A stretch of 10,223 nucleotides of DNA from contig CALVZT010000023.1 of NCBI GenBank assembly GCA_944372595.1, positions 1 through 10,223 on the forward strand. Direction: 5' to 3'. The notes below the pieces were generated by a model. That model saw nothing but the letters and a program-made list of their open reading frames with translations, ran no database searches and was not told where the DNA came from. Every line of letters starts with the position of its first letter. Within the stretch, counting starts at the first letter, position 1. The DNA comes from an uncultured Clostridia bacterium (lineage in GTDB: Bacteria > Bacillota > Clostridia > Christensenellales > UBA1242). A program made the translations under genes and the position numbers. Below, one piece after another: positions 1 to 6,563 of the stretch.

Positions 1-480
1 TTTAAAGATGCAATAATAGACAATAATGTTGTTATTAATGTTGAAGAAATTAAAGAAAATGCGTTTGAAAATGCAAAAGTTGGAGGCGATGCAGAGGTAA
101 GCGCTGATACAATTAAACATAATGCATTTGAAAAAGCAAATTTTGGTGGAGATTTAAAACTCAATGCTAATACAATAGAAGAAAATGTCGTTAAAGATGC
201 AGTTGTAAATGGTGACCTTAAAGTAGAAACAGAAAACATGTCACAAGGTGCCTTATCAGGTGCAATTGTTAAAAAGAATTTGTCAATTAATGCTACTAAA
301 ATTGAAACGGGTGCTGTTGAGAGCACTCAATGTTCAAAATTAGATGTTGTTGCTAAAGAAGTAGCTGATGAAGCATTTAGAGGTGTGCAAACAGAAGTTG
401 TTAGATTATCCGCTGATAAGGCAGGTTCAAAGATATTAGAAGGTGTTGGTGCAAATGCTTGTCTAGATATTGATGAATTT
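1..480 (+). repeat. Tandem 20-21-codon protein repeats
   Basis: Units begin at 58, 121, 184, 247, 310, 370 and 430, with a partial unit at 1-57. The first five full-length steps are 63 or 60 bases apart in a fixed frame. Units starting at 58 and 121 are the most alike (NAFENAKVGGD and NAFEKANFGGD); those after 310 drift and shorten to 20 codons. DNA identity between units is low outside the AF and GDL positions, so this is an old protein repeat under selection rather than a recent DNA duplication. Confidence 0.75.
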
Positions 481-1032
481 AAGAAAGATGTTCTTGATGG
501 TTATAAAGGTGAAAAATTACTTATATCAAAGAATATGTTTGAAGGATTAAGAGGAATGTTAATTACTGAAGATCATCCAGAAGTCTCTGATGATGATGTA
601 TTTGCTTTCTTAAAACAACAGTGCAGAGATGTTCGTAAAGTAGCAATATTTCGAGAAATCTCCGAAGTAATCTTAAAAAAAGAAAAATTATTGTCAGCTC
701 AAAAATTAGTTGAAGAAATTTCACAGACAACGGCATCTTCCGAACTCAAAGTAGCAGAAGAAATTCTCAAAATGCAAAGTGAACAATTAGATGAGGAAAA
801 AGAGAATTTGGAAAGTGATGCTATCGATACATTATATCAACTAGAAACATATGATTACGAAAGCGAGGAAAATGATGAGCCATATACTTTAAGTTCAGAA
901 GAATTCGGACAATATGCACAAACCTTTGATGACTCTATCTTGCAAGAAAAAAAGGAAAGTCAAGAAGCGACTAATAATCAGCAAGATGAAGTTGTTGCCG
1001 AGATAGTCATTACGCCAGTGCAAAACAAATAA
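1..1032 (+). CDS. Solenoid-repeat protein with acidic helical tail, 5'-partial (BspA/LRR_5-like repeats)
   Basis: The frame is open from the first base, so this is the C-terminal 343 residues of a longer protein; the ATG at 238 lies inside a repeat, has no ribosome binding site and is not the start. The first ~160 residues are tandem 20-21-residue units of the form xAFxxAxxxGDLxVxAxxIxx, which I read as degenerate leucine-rich repeats of the BspA/LRR_5 kind; another beta-solenoid family is possible. After about residue 160 the repeats stop. Residues ~175-270 look helical with coiled-coil character, and the last ~75 residues are rich in Glu, Asp, Ser and Gln. No sortase motif, C-terminal membrane segment or cell-wall domain is visible, so an exported location cannot be shown without the missing N-terminus. 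The function is unknown. A terminator 14 bases after the stop shows that the transcript ends here. Confidence 0.8.
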   Translation, partial: FKDAIIDNNVVINVEEIKENAFENAKVGGDAEVSADTIKHNAFEKANFGGDLKLNANTIEENVVKDAVVNGDLKVETENMSQGALSGAIVKKNLSINATKIETGAVESTQCSKLDVVAKEVADEAFRGVQTEVVRLSADKAGSKILEGVGANACLDIDEFKKDVLDGYKGEKLLISKNMFEGLRGMLITEDHPEVSDDDVFAFLKQQCRDVRKVAIFREISEVILKKEKLLSAQKLVEEISQTTASSELKVAEEILKMQSEQLDEEKENLESDAIDTLYQLETYDYESEENDEPYTLSSEEFGQYAQTFDDSILQEKKESQEATNNQQDEVVAEIVITPVQNK

Positions 1033-1046
1033 TAAAATTATAAAAA

Positions 1047-1070
1047 ACATCACTTGCGTGATGTTTTTTT
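1047..1070 (+). terminator. Intrinsic terminator of the solenoid-repeat gene
   Basis: A perfect 7-bp stem, ACATCAC at 1047-1053 and GTGATGT at 1058-1064, encloses a TTGC loop and runs into a T tract at 1064-1070. It begins 14 bases after the stop codon. Confidence 0.9.
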
Positions 1071-1116
1071 GTGCAATAAAATTTATTTATATTATGCAAT
1101 ATGCACAAAAAAATCC

Positions 1117-1145
1117 TTGTAAAAATATATTAAAATGGATATAAT
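1117..1145 (+). promoter_or_regulatory. Sigma-A-type promoter for trxB-glmM
   Basis: TTGTAA at 1117-1122 and a perfect TATAAT at 1140-1145 are separated by 17 bases. Transcription would start near 1152, giving a leader of about 25 bases that holds the ribosome binding site TAGGAG at 1165-1170. Confidence 0.8.
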
Positions 1146-1176
1146 TATTTTTGATTTGATATTTTAGGAGTTACTT

Positions 1177-2091
1177 ATGTCGGAAAAAATTTATGATACA
1201 ATAATTTTAGGTGCAGGGCCTGCGGGACTAACAGCTGGTATATATTGTAAACGCGCAGGTATGGATATCGTGGTTATTGAAAAAAATATGCCAGGTGGTC
1301 AAGTAGGTACAACTTATGAAGTTTGTAATTATCCAGGCTTTGATAAAATTAGCGGTATTGACCTTGCTACAAAAATGTTTGAACATGCATCAAGTATTGG
1401 GGTGGAAGTAGTATTTGAAGAGGTAAAAAAAGTTAATTTAACGGATAAAATTAAGATAGTTGAGACTTTTTCAGGAACATATTTGGGTAAGTCCGTCATA
1501 ATATGTTTTGGGGCAGCGGCTCGAAAACTCAATCTTGATAACGAGAGGCAGTATATTGGCAAAGGTATAAGTTATTGTGCTACATGTGATGGAGCATTAT
1601 ACAAAGACTTGCAAGTTGCTGTTGTGGGTGGGGGTAATACTGCAATAGAAGATGCAATTTATTTGTCCAATATAGCAAAAAAAGTATATTTAATTCATAG
1701 AAGAGATGAATTTAGAGCAGAGAAGGCATTACAAGATAGTATAAAAAAGATTGGCAACGTTGAGTATGTACTAAGTAGTGTTGTTGTTGGATTGAATGGA
1801 AACGAAAAAATTCAAAGTATTGACGTTAAAAATTTAGCAGATAATACGGTTAAAAATATCAAGATTGATGGGTTGTTTGTAGCGATAGGCAGAGGCCCAG
1901 AAACTGATTTTCTTGATGGTGTTAATGTAGATAAAAACGGCTACGTTATATCAGATGCAAATATGTGCACAAATATCGAAGGAGTATTTGTTGCAGGAGA
2001 TATTAGAAACACACCATTAAGACAGATTGTCACTGCGTGCAGTGATGGAGCAATCGCTGCCACCAAAGCATACGAATATATCAAAAGATAA
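1177..2091 (+). CDS. trxB: Thioredoxin reductase (NADPH)
   Basis: This FAD enzyme passes electrons from NADPH to thioredoxin in the cytoplasm, maintaining reduced protein thiols and supplying ribonucleotide reductase and peroxiredoxins. At 304 residues it has the normal length of the low-molecular-weight type. The FAD-binding GAGPAG lies at residues 12-17, the redox-active CATCD at 134-138 (cysteines 134 and 137), the NADPH-binding GGGNTA at 151-156 and HRR at 174-176, and the C-terminal FAD-contacting AGD at 273-275. The HRR motif favours NADPH and argues against the ferredoxin-dependent and ferredoxin-NADP reductase relatives. The start follows TAGGAG with a 6-base spacer. glmM begins 24 bases downstream on the same strand, so the two are probably co-transcribed from the promoter at 1117-1145. 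Thioredoxin itself is not in the window. Confidence 0.97.
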   Translation: MSEKIYDTIILGAGPAGLTAGIYCKRAGMDIVVIEKNMPGGQVGTTYEVCNYPGFDKISGIDLATKMFEHASSIGVEVVFEEVKKVNLTDKIKIVETFSGTYLGKSVIICFGAAARKLNLDNERQYIGKGISYCATCDGALYKDLQVAVVGGGNTAIEDAIYLSNIAKKVYLIHRRDEFRAEKALQDSIKKIGNVEYVLSSVVVGLNGNEKIQSIDVKNLADNTVKNIKIDGLFVAIGRGPETDFLDGVNVDKNGYVISDANMCTNIEGVFVAGDIRNTPLRQIVTACSDGAIAATKAYEYIKR

Positions 2092-2115
2092 TTATTCGTT
2101 AAAAAGGGGGCAATT

Positions 2116-3402
2116 GTGAACAAACTCTTTGGCACTGATGGGATAAGAGGAGTTGTTAATAAGGAGGTAACTCCACTACTTGCCTACAATGTTGGTAGAG
2201 CTCTTGGAAAGTACATAAGTGTAACCAATAAGGGTAAAGTCATTATAGGAAGGGATACTCGCACATCTGGACAAATGCTCGAATGTGCATTTGTATCAGG
2301 ATTATCTAGTCAAGGAATTGATAGCGACGTTGTTGGGCTTGCGAGTACACCATGTATTTCTTATTTAACAAAACAAAAAAATTATTCAGCAGGCGTTATG
2401 ATTACGGCAAGTCATAATTTACCCGAATATAATGGAATAAAAATTTTTAATAGTAATGGTATTAAACTTGATGAAGAACAAGAGAAAATTATTGAAAATA
2501 TTTTATTAAATATAGACGAATATTATTATAACGATTATCAAAATATTGGTAAAATTAGGTATTATCCAAAACTTGTTGATTTTTACATTAAATATCTTAA
2601 AAATTTATTGACGGGAGTAGCTCAAAATATATACATTGATTGTGCTAATGGGGCAACGACCAAAATTATACAAAAGTTGTTCAAAAATTCTAAACAACTT
2701 TTTTTTATCAATCAAGAAACTGATGGTAAAAACATAAATGTCAATTGTGGAGCGACCAATCTTAATAAATTGCAAAATATTGTTAAAAATCAAGATATTA
2801 ATTTAGGTGTTGCTTTTGACGGAGATGGCGATAGAATAATGTTAGTAAGTAAGGAACAAGTTATTGATGGAGATGACATTTTGTATGCCTTTGCTATTCA
2901 CAACAAAACAGATAATGTCGTTGGTACAATAATGAGTAATTTTGGCTTAGAAAAATCTTTGGAAATAAAAGGCATTAATCTGATACGAGTAGATGTTGGG
3001 GATAAATATGTAATTGATGAAATGTTAAAAAACAAATTTATTCTTGGAGGTGAACAAGCGGGGCATATTATCCAAGGTAACTTGTCGCCGACAGGAGATG
3101 GTGTATTAACATTAATTAGTATAATTAATATGGGAATACACAATTTTATCAAATTATGCAAACAAAATAAAAAATATCCGCAAGTACTCAAAAATGTTAA
3201 AGTTGCCAATAAAAATATTATAAAGAGCCAAAAATTCAAAGATTATATGAGCATATGTGAAAGTTTGCTTATGGAAAATGGCCGAATTGTCGTACGTCCA
3301 AGTGGTACTGAGCCAGTAATAAGAATTATGGTTGAGGGAGAAAACAAAAAATTAATTAATAAGATCGCTGCTGATATACAAAATTTTATACTCAAAATGT
3401 AA
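2116..3402 (+). CDS. glmM: Phosphoglucosamine mutase
   Basis: GlmM interconverts glucosamine-6-phosphate and glucosamine-1-phosphate, the step before GlmU in UDP-GlcNAc synthesis for peptidoglycan. It works through a phosphoserine. The N-terminal LFGTDGIRG is the GlmM signature. The phospho-acceptor Ser99 sits in TASHNLP, Mg binding is by DGDGDR at 235-240, the sugar-specificity loop is GEQAGH at 312-317, and the phosphate-binding loop RPSGTEP is at 394-400. At 428 residues it is slightly shorter than the usual ~445-450. Two positions differ from the usual family sequence: the Pro normally after ASHN is Leu102, and the usual GEQSGH is GEQAGH. The start is GTG at 2116, five bases after a run of five G; an ATG alternative with comparable support is absent. 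It lies in an apparent operon behind trxB. Confidence 0.96.
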   Translation: MNKLFGTDGIRGVVNKEVTPLLAYNVGRALGKYISVTNKGKVIIGRDTRTSGQMLECAFVSGLSSQGIDSDVVGLASTPCISYLTKQKNYSAGVMITASHNLPEYNGIKIFNSNGIKLDEEQEKIIENILLNIDEYYYNDYQNIGKIRYYPKLVDFYIKYLKNLLTGVAQNIYIDCANGATTKIIQKLFKNSKQLFFINQETDGKNINVNCGATNLNKLQNIVKNQDINLGVAFDGDGDRIMLVSKEQVIDGDDILYAFAIHNKTDNVVGTIMSNFGLEKSLEIKGINLIRVDVGDKYVIDEMLKNKFILGGEQAGHIIQGNLSPTGDGVLTLISIINMGIHNFIKLCKQNKKYPQVLKNVKVANKNIIKSQKFKDYMSICESLLMENGRIVVRPSGTEPVIRIMVEGENKKLINKIAADIQNFILKM

Positions 3403-3409
3403 AATGAAT

Positions 3410-3437
3410 TTGCTTTTATGATAAAAAATGATATCAT
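3410..3437 (+). promoter_or_regulatory. Possible promoter for ung giving a leaderless mRNA
   Basis: TTGCTT at 3410-3415 and TATCAT at 3432-3437 are 16 bases apart. The predicted start point falls on or next to the A of the ung ATG at 3444. The 25 bases before ung contain no Shine-Dalgarno-like sequence. The -10 overlaps the palindrome ATGATATCAT at 3428-3437. In AT-rich DNA this match is only suggestive, and read-through from glmM is also likely because no terminator lies between the genes. Confidence 0.4.
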
Positions 3438-3443
3438 ATATAT

Positions 3444-4115
3444 ATGTTTAATATTACAAAGAATTGGTATGAAATTTTAAAAGACGAGTTTAACAAAGAA
3501 TATTTTAAAAAATTACAACAATTTTTAACCGAAGAATACAATACAAAAACTATTTATCCTTCGCCAGAAAAAGTGTTTAATGCACTTAACTGTACTAAGT
3601 TTGAAGATGTCAAGGTTGTAATTGTAGGGCAAGACCCTTATATCAATGAAGGGCAAGCACATGGTCTTTGTTTTTCGGTAGAAAAAGTACTTCCACCACC
3701 AAGTCTTGTAAATATTTTTAAAGAATTACATAACGATATTGGTTGTTATATTCCAAACAATGGTAATTTGACCAAATGGGCAAAACAAGGAGTATTATTA
3801 TTAAATAGTGTTCTTACTGTTCAAAGAGGTAAATCGTATTCGCATCAAAATGTGGGCTGGGAGCAATTTACTCACGTGATACTTGAAAAGTTAGCTAAAC
3901 GCGATAAGCCAATTGTATTTCTGTTGTGGGGTAATGGAGCAAAGAAAATTGTTGAAGGAATAGATTTATCTAAGCACCACGTTTTGTATGCCGCTCATCC
4001 TAGTCCATTGTCTGCTTATAATGGATTCTTTAACTGCAAACATTTTTCTAAATGCAATGAACTATTAATTCAAGATGGATTACTTCCAATTGATTGGCAA
4101 ATTGAAAATAATTAA
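3444..4115 (+). CDS. ung: Uracil-DNA glycosylase, family 1
   Basis: This enzyme removes uracil from DNA left by cytosine deamination or dUMP incorporation, starting base-excision repair. It is complete at 223 residues. The catalytic-water motif GQDPY is at 62-66 with Asp64, followed by GQAHGL; the C-terminal HPSPLSAY begins at His185, the transition-state-stabilising histidine, and is followed by NGFF; LLLNSVLTV and the FLLWG segment are also family-typical. The residue after GQDPY is Ile, where the Escherichia coli enzyme has His. The gene lies 41 bases after glmM. No ribosome binding site precedes the ATG, which makes leaderless or weakly initiated translation plausible. A strong terminator follows the stop at once. 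Confidence 0.97.
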   Translation: MFNITKNWYEILKDEFNKEYFKKLQQFLTEEYNTKTIYPSPEKVFNALNCTKFEDVKVVIVGQDPYINEGQAHGLCFSVEKVLPPPSLVNIFKELHNDIGCYIPNNGNLTKWAKQGVLLLNSVLTVQRGKSYSHQNVGWEQFTHVILEKLAKRDKPIVFLLWGNGAKKIVEGIDLSKHHVLYAAHPSPLSAYNGFFNCKHFSKCNELLIQDGLLPIDWQIENN

Positions 4116-4120
4116 TTAAT

Positions 4121-4147
4121 AAAAGGTCAGTATAACTGGCCTTTTTT
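4121..4147 (+). terminator. Intrinsic terminator of ung
   Basis: A 10-bp stem, AAAAGGTCAG at 4121-4130 with CTGGCCTTTT at 4136-4145 (one G-U pair), has a 5-base loop and ends in T at 4142-4147. It lies just after the ung stop codon. Confidence 0.9.
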
Positions 4148-4170
4148 GTATATTTGCTTATTATGAAAAC

Positions 4171-4201
4171 AAAATAAAAAAAGGTCATTGTTATGACCTT
4201 T
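4171..4201 (-). terminator. Intrinsic terminator of the SRP RNA gene
   Basis: On the minus strand a perfect 9-bp stem (4193-4201 with 4180-4188) and a 4-base loop run into a T-rich tail read from 4182 down to 4171. It lies about 10 bases beyond the predicted mature 3' end of the SRP RNA. Confidence 0.88.
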
Positions 4202-4210
4202 GATATCAAA

Positions 4211-4478
4211 TCCCGTGCATCCAATCTTGATAATGCTACCAATATAGCCCTTTTTAATTCAGACTCCTCCAAAGCTACCTTATGGCACATCACTTGGTCC
4301 GCTTAATGCTGCTACCGTCAGGTTCTGACATGGTTCACGGTAAGCAATTGCATAAGACCTTGAAATCAACATTTGATATTAAAACACTTGTATTAGCATC
4401 ACCACCGCGATTGGCATTCGGCCCTACTGTAGCGGATTGTAGGTAACAGGGCACCGCTAGCTCCCCGCCTAGCACGGT
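4211..4478 (-). ncRNA. ffs: Signal recognition particle RNA, long Bacillota type (scRNA)
   Basis: Read on the minus strand, this ~268-base RNA matches the Bacillus subtilis-type SRP RNA in layout and length (about 270 bases). The 5' Alu domain carries GTGCTAGGCGGGGAG, AGCGGTGCCCTGT, CAATCCGCT and AGGGCCGAAT. The S domain carries GAACCATGTCAG and AGCAGCATTAAG, the two sides of the Ffh-binding helix 8 internal loop. The termini pair: CCGTGC at 4472-4477 and GCACGG at 4213-4218. The RNA binds Ffh for co-translational targeting of membrane and secreted proteins; the Alu domain is thought to pause elongation. The helix 8 apical loop reads UGAC, closed by ACC/GGU at 4314-4323, in place of the common GGAA. 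Open frames on the minus strand here (4048-4293 and 4335-4580) are by-products of this RNA gene. Confidence 0.96.
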
Positions 4479-4484
4479 ACTCAT

Positions 4485-4513
4485 ATTGTAATATAATTTT
4501 TTGATTTTTGCAA
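4485..4513 (-). promoter_or_regulatory. Promoter of the SRP RNA gene
   Basis: On the minus strand TTGCAA (4513-4508) and TACAAT (4490-4485) are spaced by 17 bases. The predicted start at about 4478 falls exactly at the 5' end of the paired SRP RNA termini, which independently supports both calls. Confidence 0.85.
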
Positions 4514-4640
4514 GTAAAAAAATATTTTTATTAACAAATAAGATTGTTACAATATTTAGTTTTTGCAAAAATTTACTCAAATATTTGTTTTTATTAGCAA
4601 ATTATGGTAGTATTTATTATATATTAAGATGGAGTGTAGG

Positions 4641-5369
4641 ATGAAAAAAGAGAAAACATTAACTAATGCCCAGCGATTTATAACTGCTTATAACGAGATT
4701 GACCATTCTTTAAGAAGTATTTATGGATTTAAAAGAAGTTTAACTTTTTCTGATGTTATAAGAAAAGCGGTGCAATTTAATTCGGTCATAAGAAAGTATG
4801 AAGAAACTTTGATAGATTACGCCCGCCTTAGAAATTCTATTGTTCATAGTAACAATTCTAATTATATCATTGCCGAACCTCATGATGATGTGGTTGAAGA
4901 GATGGAAATGATTGCAAGATTAATATCAACTCCACCTCGTGCCCTTGATAAAGTATGTAGAAAAAATGTTGTTTGCATCAATTGTGATTCGAGTGTAAAA
5001 CAAGCAATTGAGTTGCTTGCTTCGGCAGAATTTAGTAATGTGCCTGTATATCGAGGCTCTAATCTTTTAGGAGTAGCAAATGCATCAAGATTAATGCGTA
5101 CGATTGGAAAGAAGTTATTAGAAAATATTGATATTAACGACTATATTAATAAAACTTGTATTTGTGACGCCTTGGAGGAAGATAATAAGAATTATTATAA
5201 AGTCGCAGATAAAAATTTAACAATAGAACAAGCACTTAATATGTTTTTTATTGAAAGAAAATTAGTTGCAATAATTATAACCGCTAACGGTACCAGCGAA
5301 GAAATGCCACTTGGAATTATAACTGATGCCGACGTATTGGATATGAATGAGATATTGGAGAATTATTAA
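4641..5369 (+). CDS. HEPN-like N-terminal domain fused to tandem CBS domains
   Basis: I do not recognise a named gene. The first ~95 of 242 residues look all-helical and contain RLRNSIVH at 62-69, which fits the Rx4-6H active-site motif of HEPN ribonuclease folds (Arg64, His69). Residues ~105-155 and ~165-240 look like two CBS motifs, with SNVPVY followed by LLGVANASRLM in the first and PLGIITDADVLD in the second. CBS pairs usually bind adenine nucleotides or SAM and control an attached domain. HEPN is inferred from one motif and helix content; a non-catalytic helical domain is possible. The start at 4641 is chosen over the in-frame ATG at 4629 because GGAG at 4631-4634 sits six bases before it. 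The stop overlaps the next ATG by one base, so the two genes are translationally coupled. No convincing promoter was found; TTAGCA (4594-4599) with TATATT (4618-4623) is a weak candidate. Confidence 0.8.
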   Translation: MKKEKTLTNAQRFITAYNEIDHSLRSIYGFKRSLTFSDVIRKAVQFNSVIRKYEETLIDYARLRNSIVHSNNSNYIIAEPHDDVVEEMEMIARLISTPPRALDKVCRKNVVCINCDSSVKQAIELLASAEFSNVPVYRGSNLLGVANASRLMRTIGKKLLENIDINDYINKTCICDALEEDNKNYYKVADKNLTIEQALNMFFIERKLVAIIITANGTSEEMPLGIITDADVLDMNEILENY

Positions 5370-6241
5370 TGTTGTATAATGATGAGTGGAAAGACTTTTG
5401 TGTAATATCTACTTCTCAGGGTATGAAATTAGAAAAGTGGGGTAGTTATATATTATTAAGACCAGACCCACAAGTTATTTGGGAAGATAAAAATAAATTA
5501 GAAAATTATCCTAATATCGATGCAATTTATCATAGAGAAGGTGGCGGAGGCAAATGGCAATATAACAAACCGCTTCCTACTGAATGGATTGTTGGTTGGA
5601 GAAATTTAAAATTTAAAGTAAAACCTATGGGCTTTAAACACACCGGACTATTTCCTGAGCAAGCGGTTAATTGGGATAAAATGATTAATGTGATTACTAA
5701 TGCCAATCGACCAATTAAAGTCCTTAATTTATTTGCTTATACTGGTGGTGCGACAGTGGCATGTGCTAGTGCAGGGGCAGAGGTAACACATGTTGATAGT
5801 GCAAAAAATATGGTAGAAAGAGCCAAAGAAAATATTGCTCTTAGTGGGCTTAGCGATAAAGTAGTTAGATATATAGTTGATGATTGCAAAAAATTTGTGC
5901 AAAGGGAAATAAAGCGCGGCAAAAAATATGATGCTATCATTATGGACCCACCAAGTTATGGCAGAGGGCCTAATGGAGAAATGTGGAAAATCGAAGCAGA
6001 CATTTTTCCATTAGTTGAGTTGTGTGCTCAATTATTGAGCGACCAACCACTATTTTTCTTAATTAATAGTTATACAACAGGACTTCAACCAACTGTTATG
6101 AGCAACATATTAAAAATGGTGTTGAAAGGAAATTTTAACGTTGAAGCATACGAAGTGGGATTAAAAGTAATAAATCAAGAAGGTGTGTATCTTCCTTGTG
6201 GCTGTTCGGCCTTTGCCTATTATAAACAAAAAAACAAGTAG
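5369..6241 (+). CDS. Class I SAM-dependent methyltransferase, RlmI/RlmK-like
   Basis: This 290-residue protein has the Rossmann methyltransferase fold of the RlmI family, whose known members methylate cytosine C5 or guanine N7 in 23S rRNA. NLFAYTGGAT, the SAM-binding motif I, spans 120-129; VTHVDSAKNMV, the ribose-binding acidic strand, follows; MDPPSYGRG at 192-200 is the catalytic-loop motif IV. The first ~110 residues match the N-terminal part of this family, but no PUA RNA-binding domain precedes it, unlike RlmI of Escherichia coli. An RNA base target is likely and the exact site is unknown. The ATG overlaps the upstream stop codon as TAATG, and TGGAG at 5356-5360 lies eight bases before it, inside the upstream gene. 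The stop is TAG, the only one in the window, and lies within the terminator stem. Confidence 0.88.
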   Translation: MLYNDEWKDFCVISTSQGMKLEKWGSYILLRPDPQVIWEDKNKLENYPNIDAIYHREGGGGKWQYNKPLPTEWIVGWRNLKFKVKPMGFKHTGLFPEQAVNWDKMINVITNANRPIKVLNLFAYTGGATVACASAGAEVTHVDSAKNMVERAKENIALSGLSDKVVRYIVDDCKKFVQREIKRGKKYDAIIMDPPSYGRGPNGEMWKIEADIFPLVELCAQLLSDQPLFFLINSYTTGLQPTVMSNILKMVLKGNFNVEAYEVGLKVINQEGVYLPCGCSAFAYYKQKNK

Positions 6242-6255
6242 GAACTTGTTTTTTT
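6230..6255. terminator. Bidirectional terminator between the methyltransferase and XRE genes
   Basis: A 10-bp stem, AAAAACAAGT at 6230-6239 with ACTTGTTTTT at 6244-6253, has an AGGA loop. The A run on one side and the T run on the other provide a U tract on either strand. It overlaps both convergent stop codons, which are only 12 bases apart. Confidence 0.85.
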
Positions 6256-6448
6256 ATAACCCCAAAAGTCTATCGGCACTAACTTGAAGTATCTTACACA
6301 ATTCTTTAAGACTATCATATCCAGGTTTACTTCTATTGCTTAACCATTCGGAGATTTGACTTTGTCTAAAATATGACAACTTTGCAAGTTGTGTTTGATT
6401 GAGTTTTTTTTCATTCATAATATTTTTCAAAATTTGACCAAATTCCAT
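6254..6448 (-). CDS. XRE-family helix-turn-helix regulator, single domain
   Basis: This 64-residue protein is little more than a Cro/C1-type DNA-binding domain. Helices 2 and 3 of the HTH are TQLAKLS at 19-25 and RQSQISEWLSN at 28-38, followed by the family-typical SLKELCKILQVSADRLLGL ending. It has no sensor or oligomerisation domain, so regulation would depend on amount or on a partner. The start is ATG at 6448, five bases after GGGAG; the longer frame from 6460 starts at a TTG that is part of this ribosome binding site. It is divergent from the pseudouridine synthase. A TATAAT at 6473-6468 on the minus strand could be its -10, but no good -35 is seen. No phage, plasmid or toxin gene is adjacent, so this is probably a chromosomal regulator, perhaps autoregulated. 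Confidence 0.92.
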   Translation of the reverse strand: MEFGQILKNIMNEKKLNQTQLAKLSYFRQSQISEWLSNRSKPGYDSLKELCKILQVSADRLLGL

Positions 6449-6472
6449 AGTTACTCCCAATATAGTAATTAT

Positions 6473-6505
6473 AAACTAAATTTTTTTATTAATACGTCTT
6501 AGTTT
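6473..6505. promoter_or_regulatory. Inverted repeat, candidate operator of the XRE regulator
   Basis: AAACTAA at 6473-6479 and TTAGTTT at 6499-6505 are exact inverted copies whose centres are 26 bases apart. The left arm touches the possible -10 of the XRE gene. They lie in the divergent promoter region, the usual place for an autoregulatory site. In such AT-rich DNA a 7-base pair of arms may be chance. Confidence 0.35.
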
Positions 6506-6517
6506 TTTGAAGTTGTG

Positions 6518-6547
6518 TTGACAAAATATATACAAAAATGTTAATAT
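6518..6547 (+). promoter_or_regulatory. Promoter for the RluA-family gene
   Basis: A consensus TTGACA at 6518-6523 is followed after 18 bases by TAATAT at 6542-6547. Transcription would start near 6554, at the ribosome binding site, giving a leader of about ten bases. Confidence 0.6.
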
Positions 6548-6563
6548 TTGTTTGGAGAAGATT

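Noticed and set aside
238..240. ATG as the start of the solenoid-repeat gene
   Set aside because: The frame is open from base 1 and the repeats continue upstream in phase; no ribosome binding site precedes 238.
4048..4580. Two 81-codon open frames on the minus strand
   Set aside because: They overlap the SRP RNA, its promoter and the end of ung, and have no ribosome binding sites; the RNA gene explains the sequence.
6552..6563. TTG start for the RluA-family gene, and likewise TTG at 6460 for the XRE gene
   Set aside because: Both TTG codons overlap the ribosome binding sites that serve the ATGs at 6564 and 6448.
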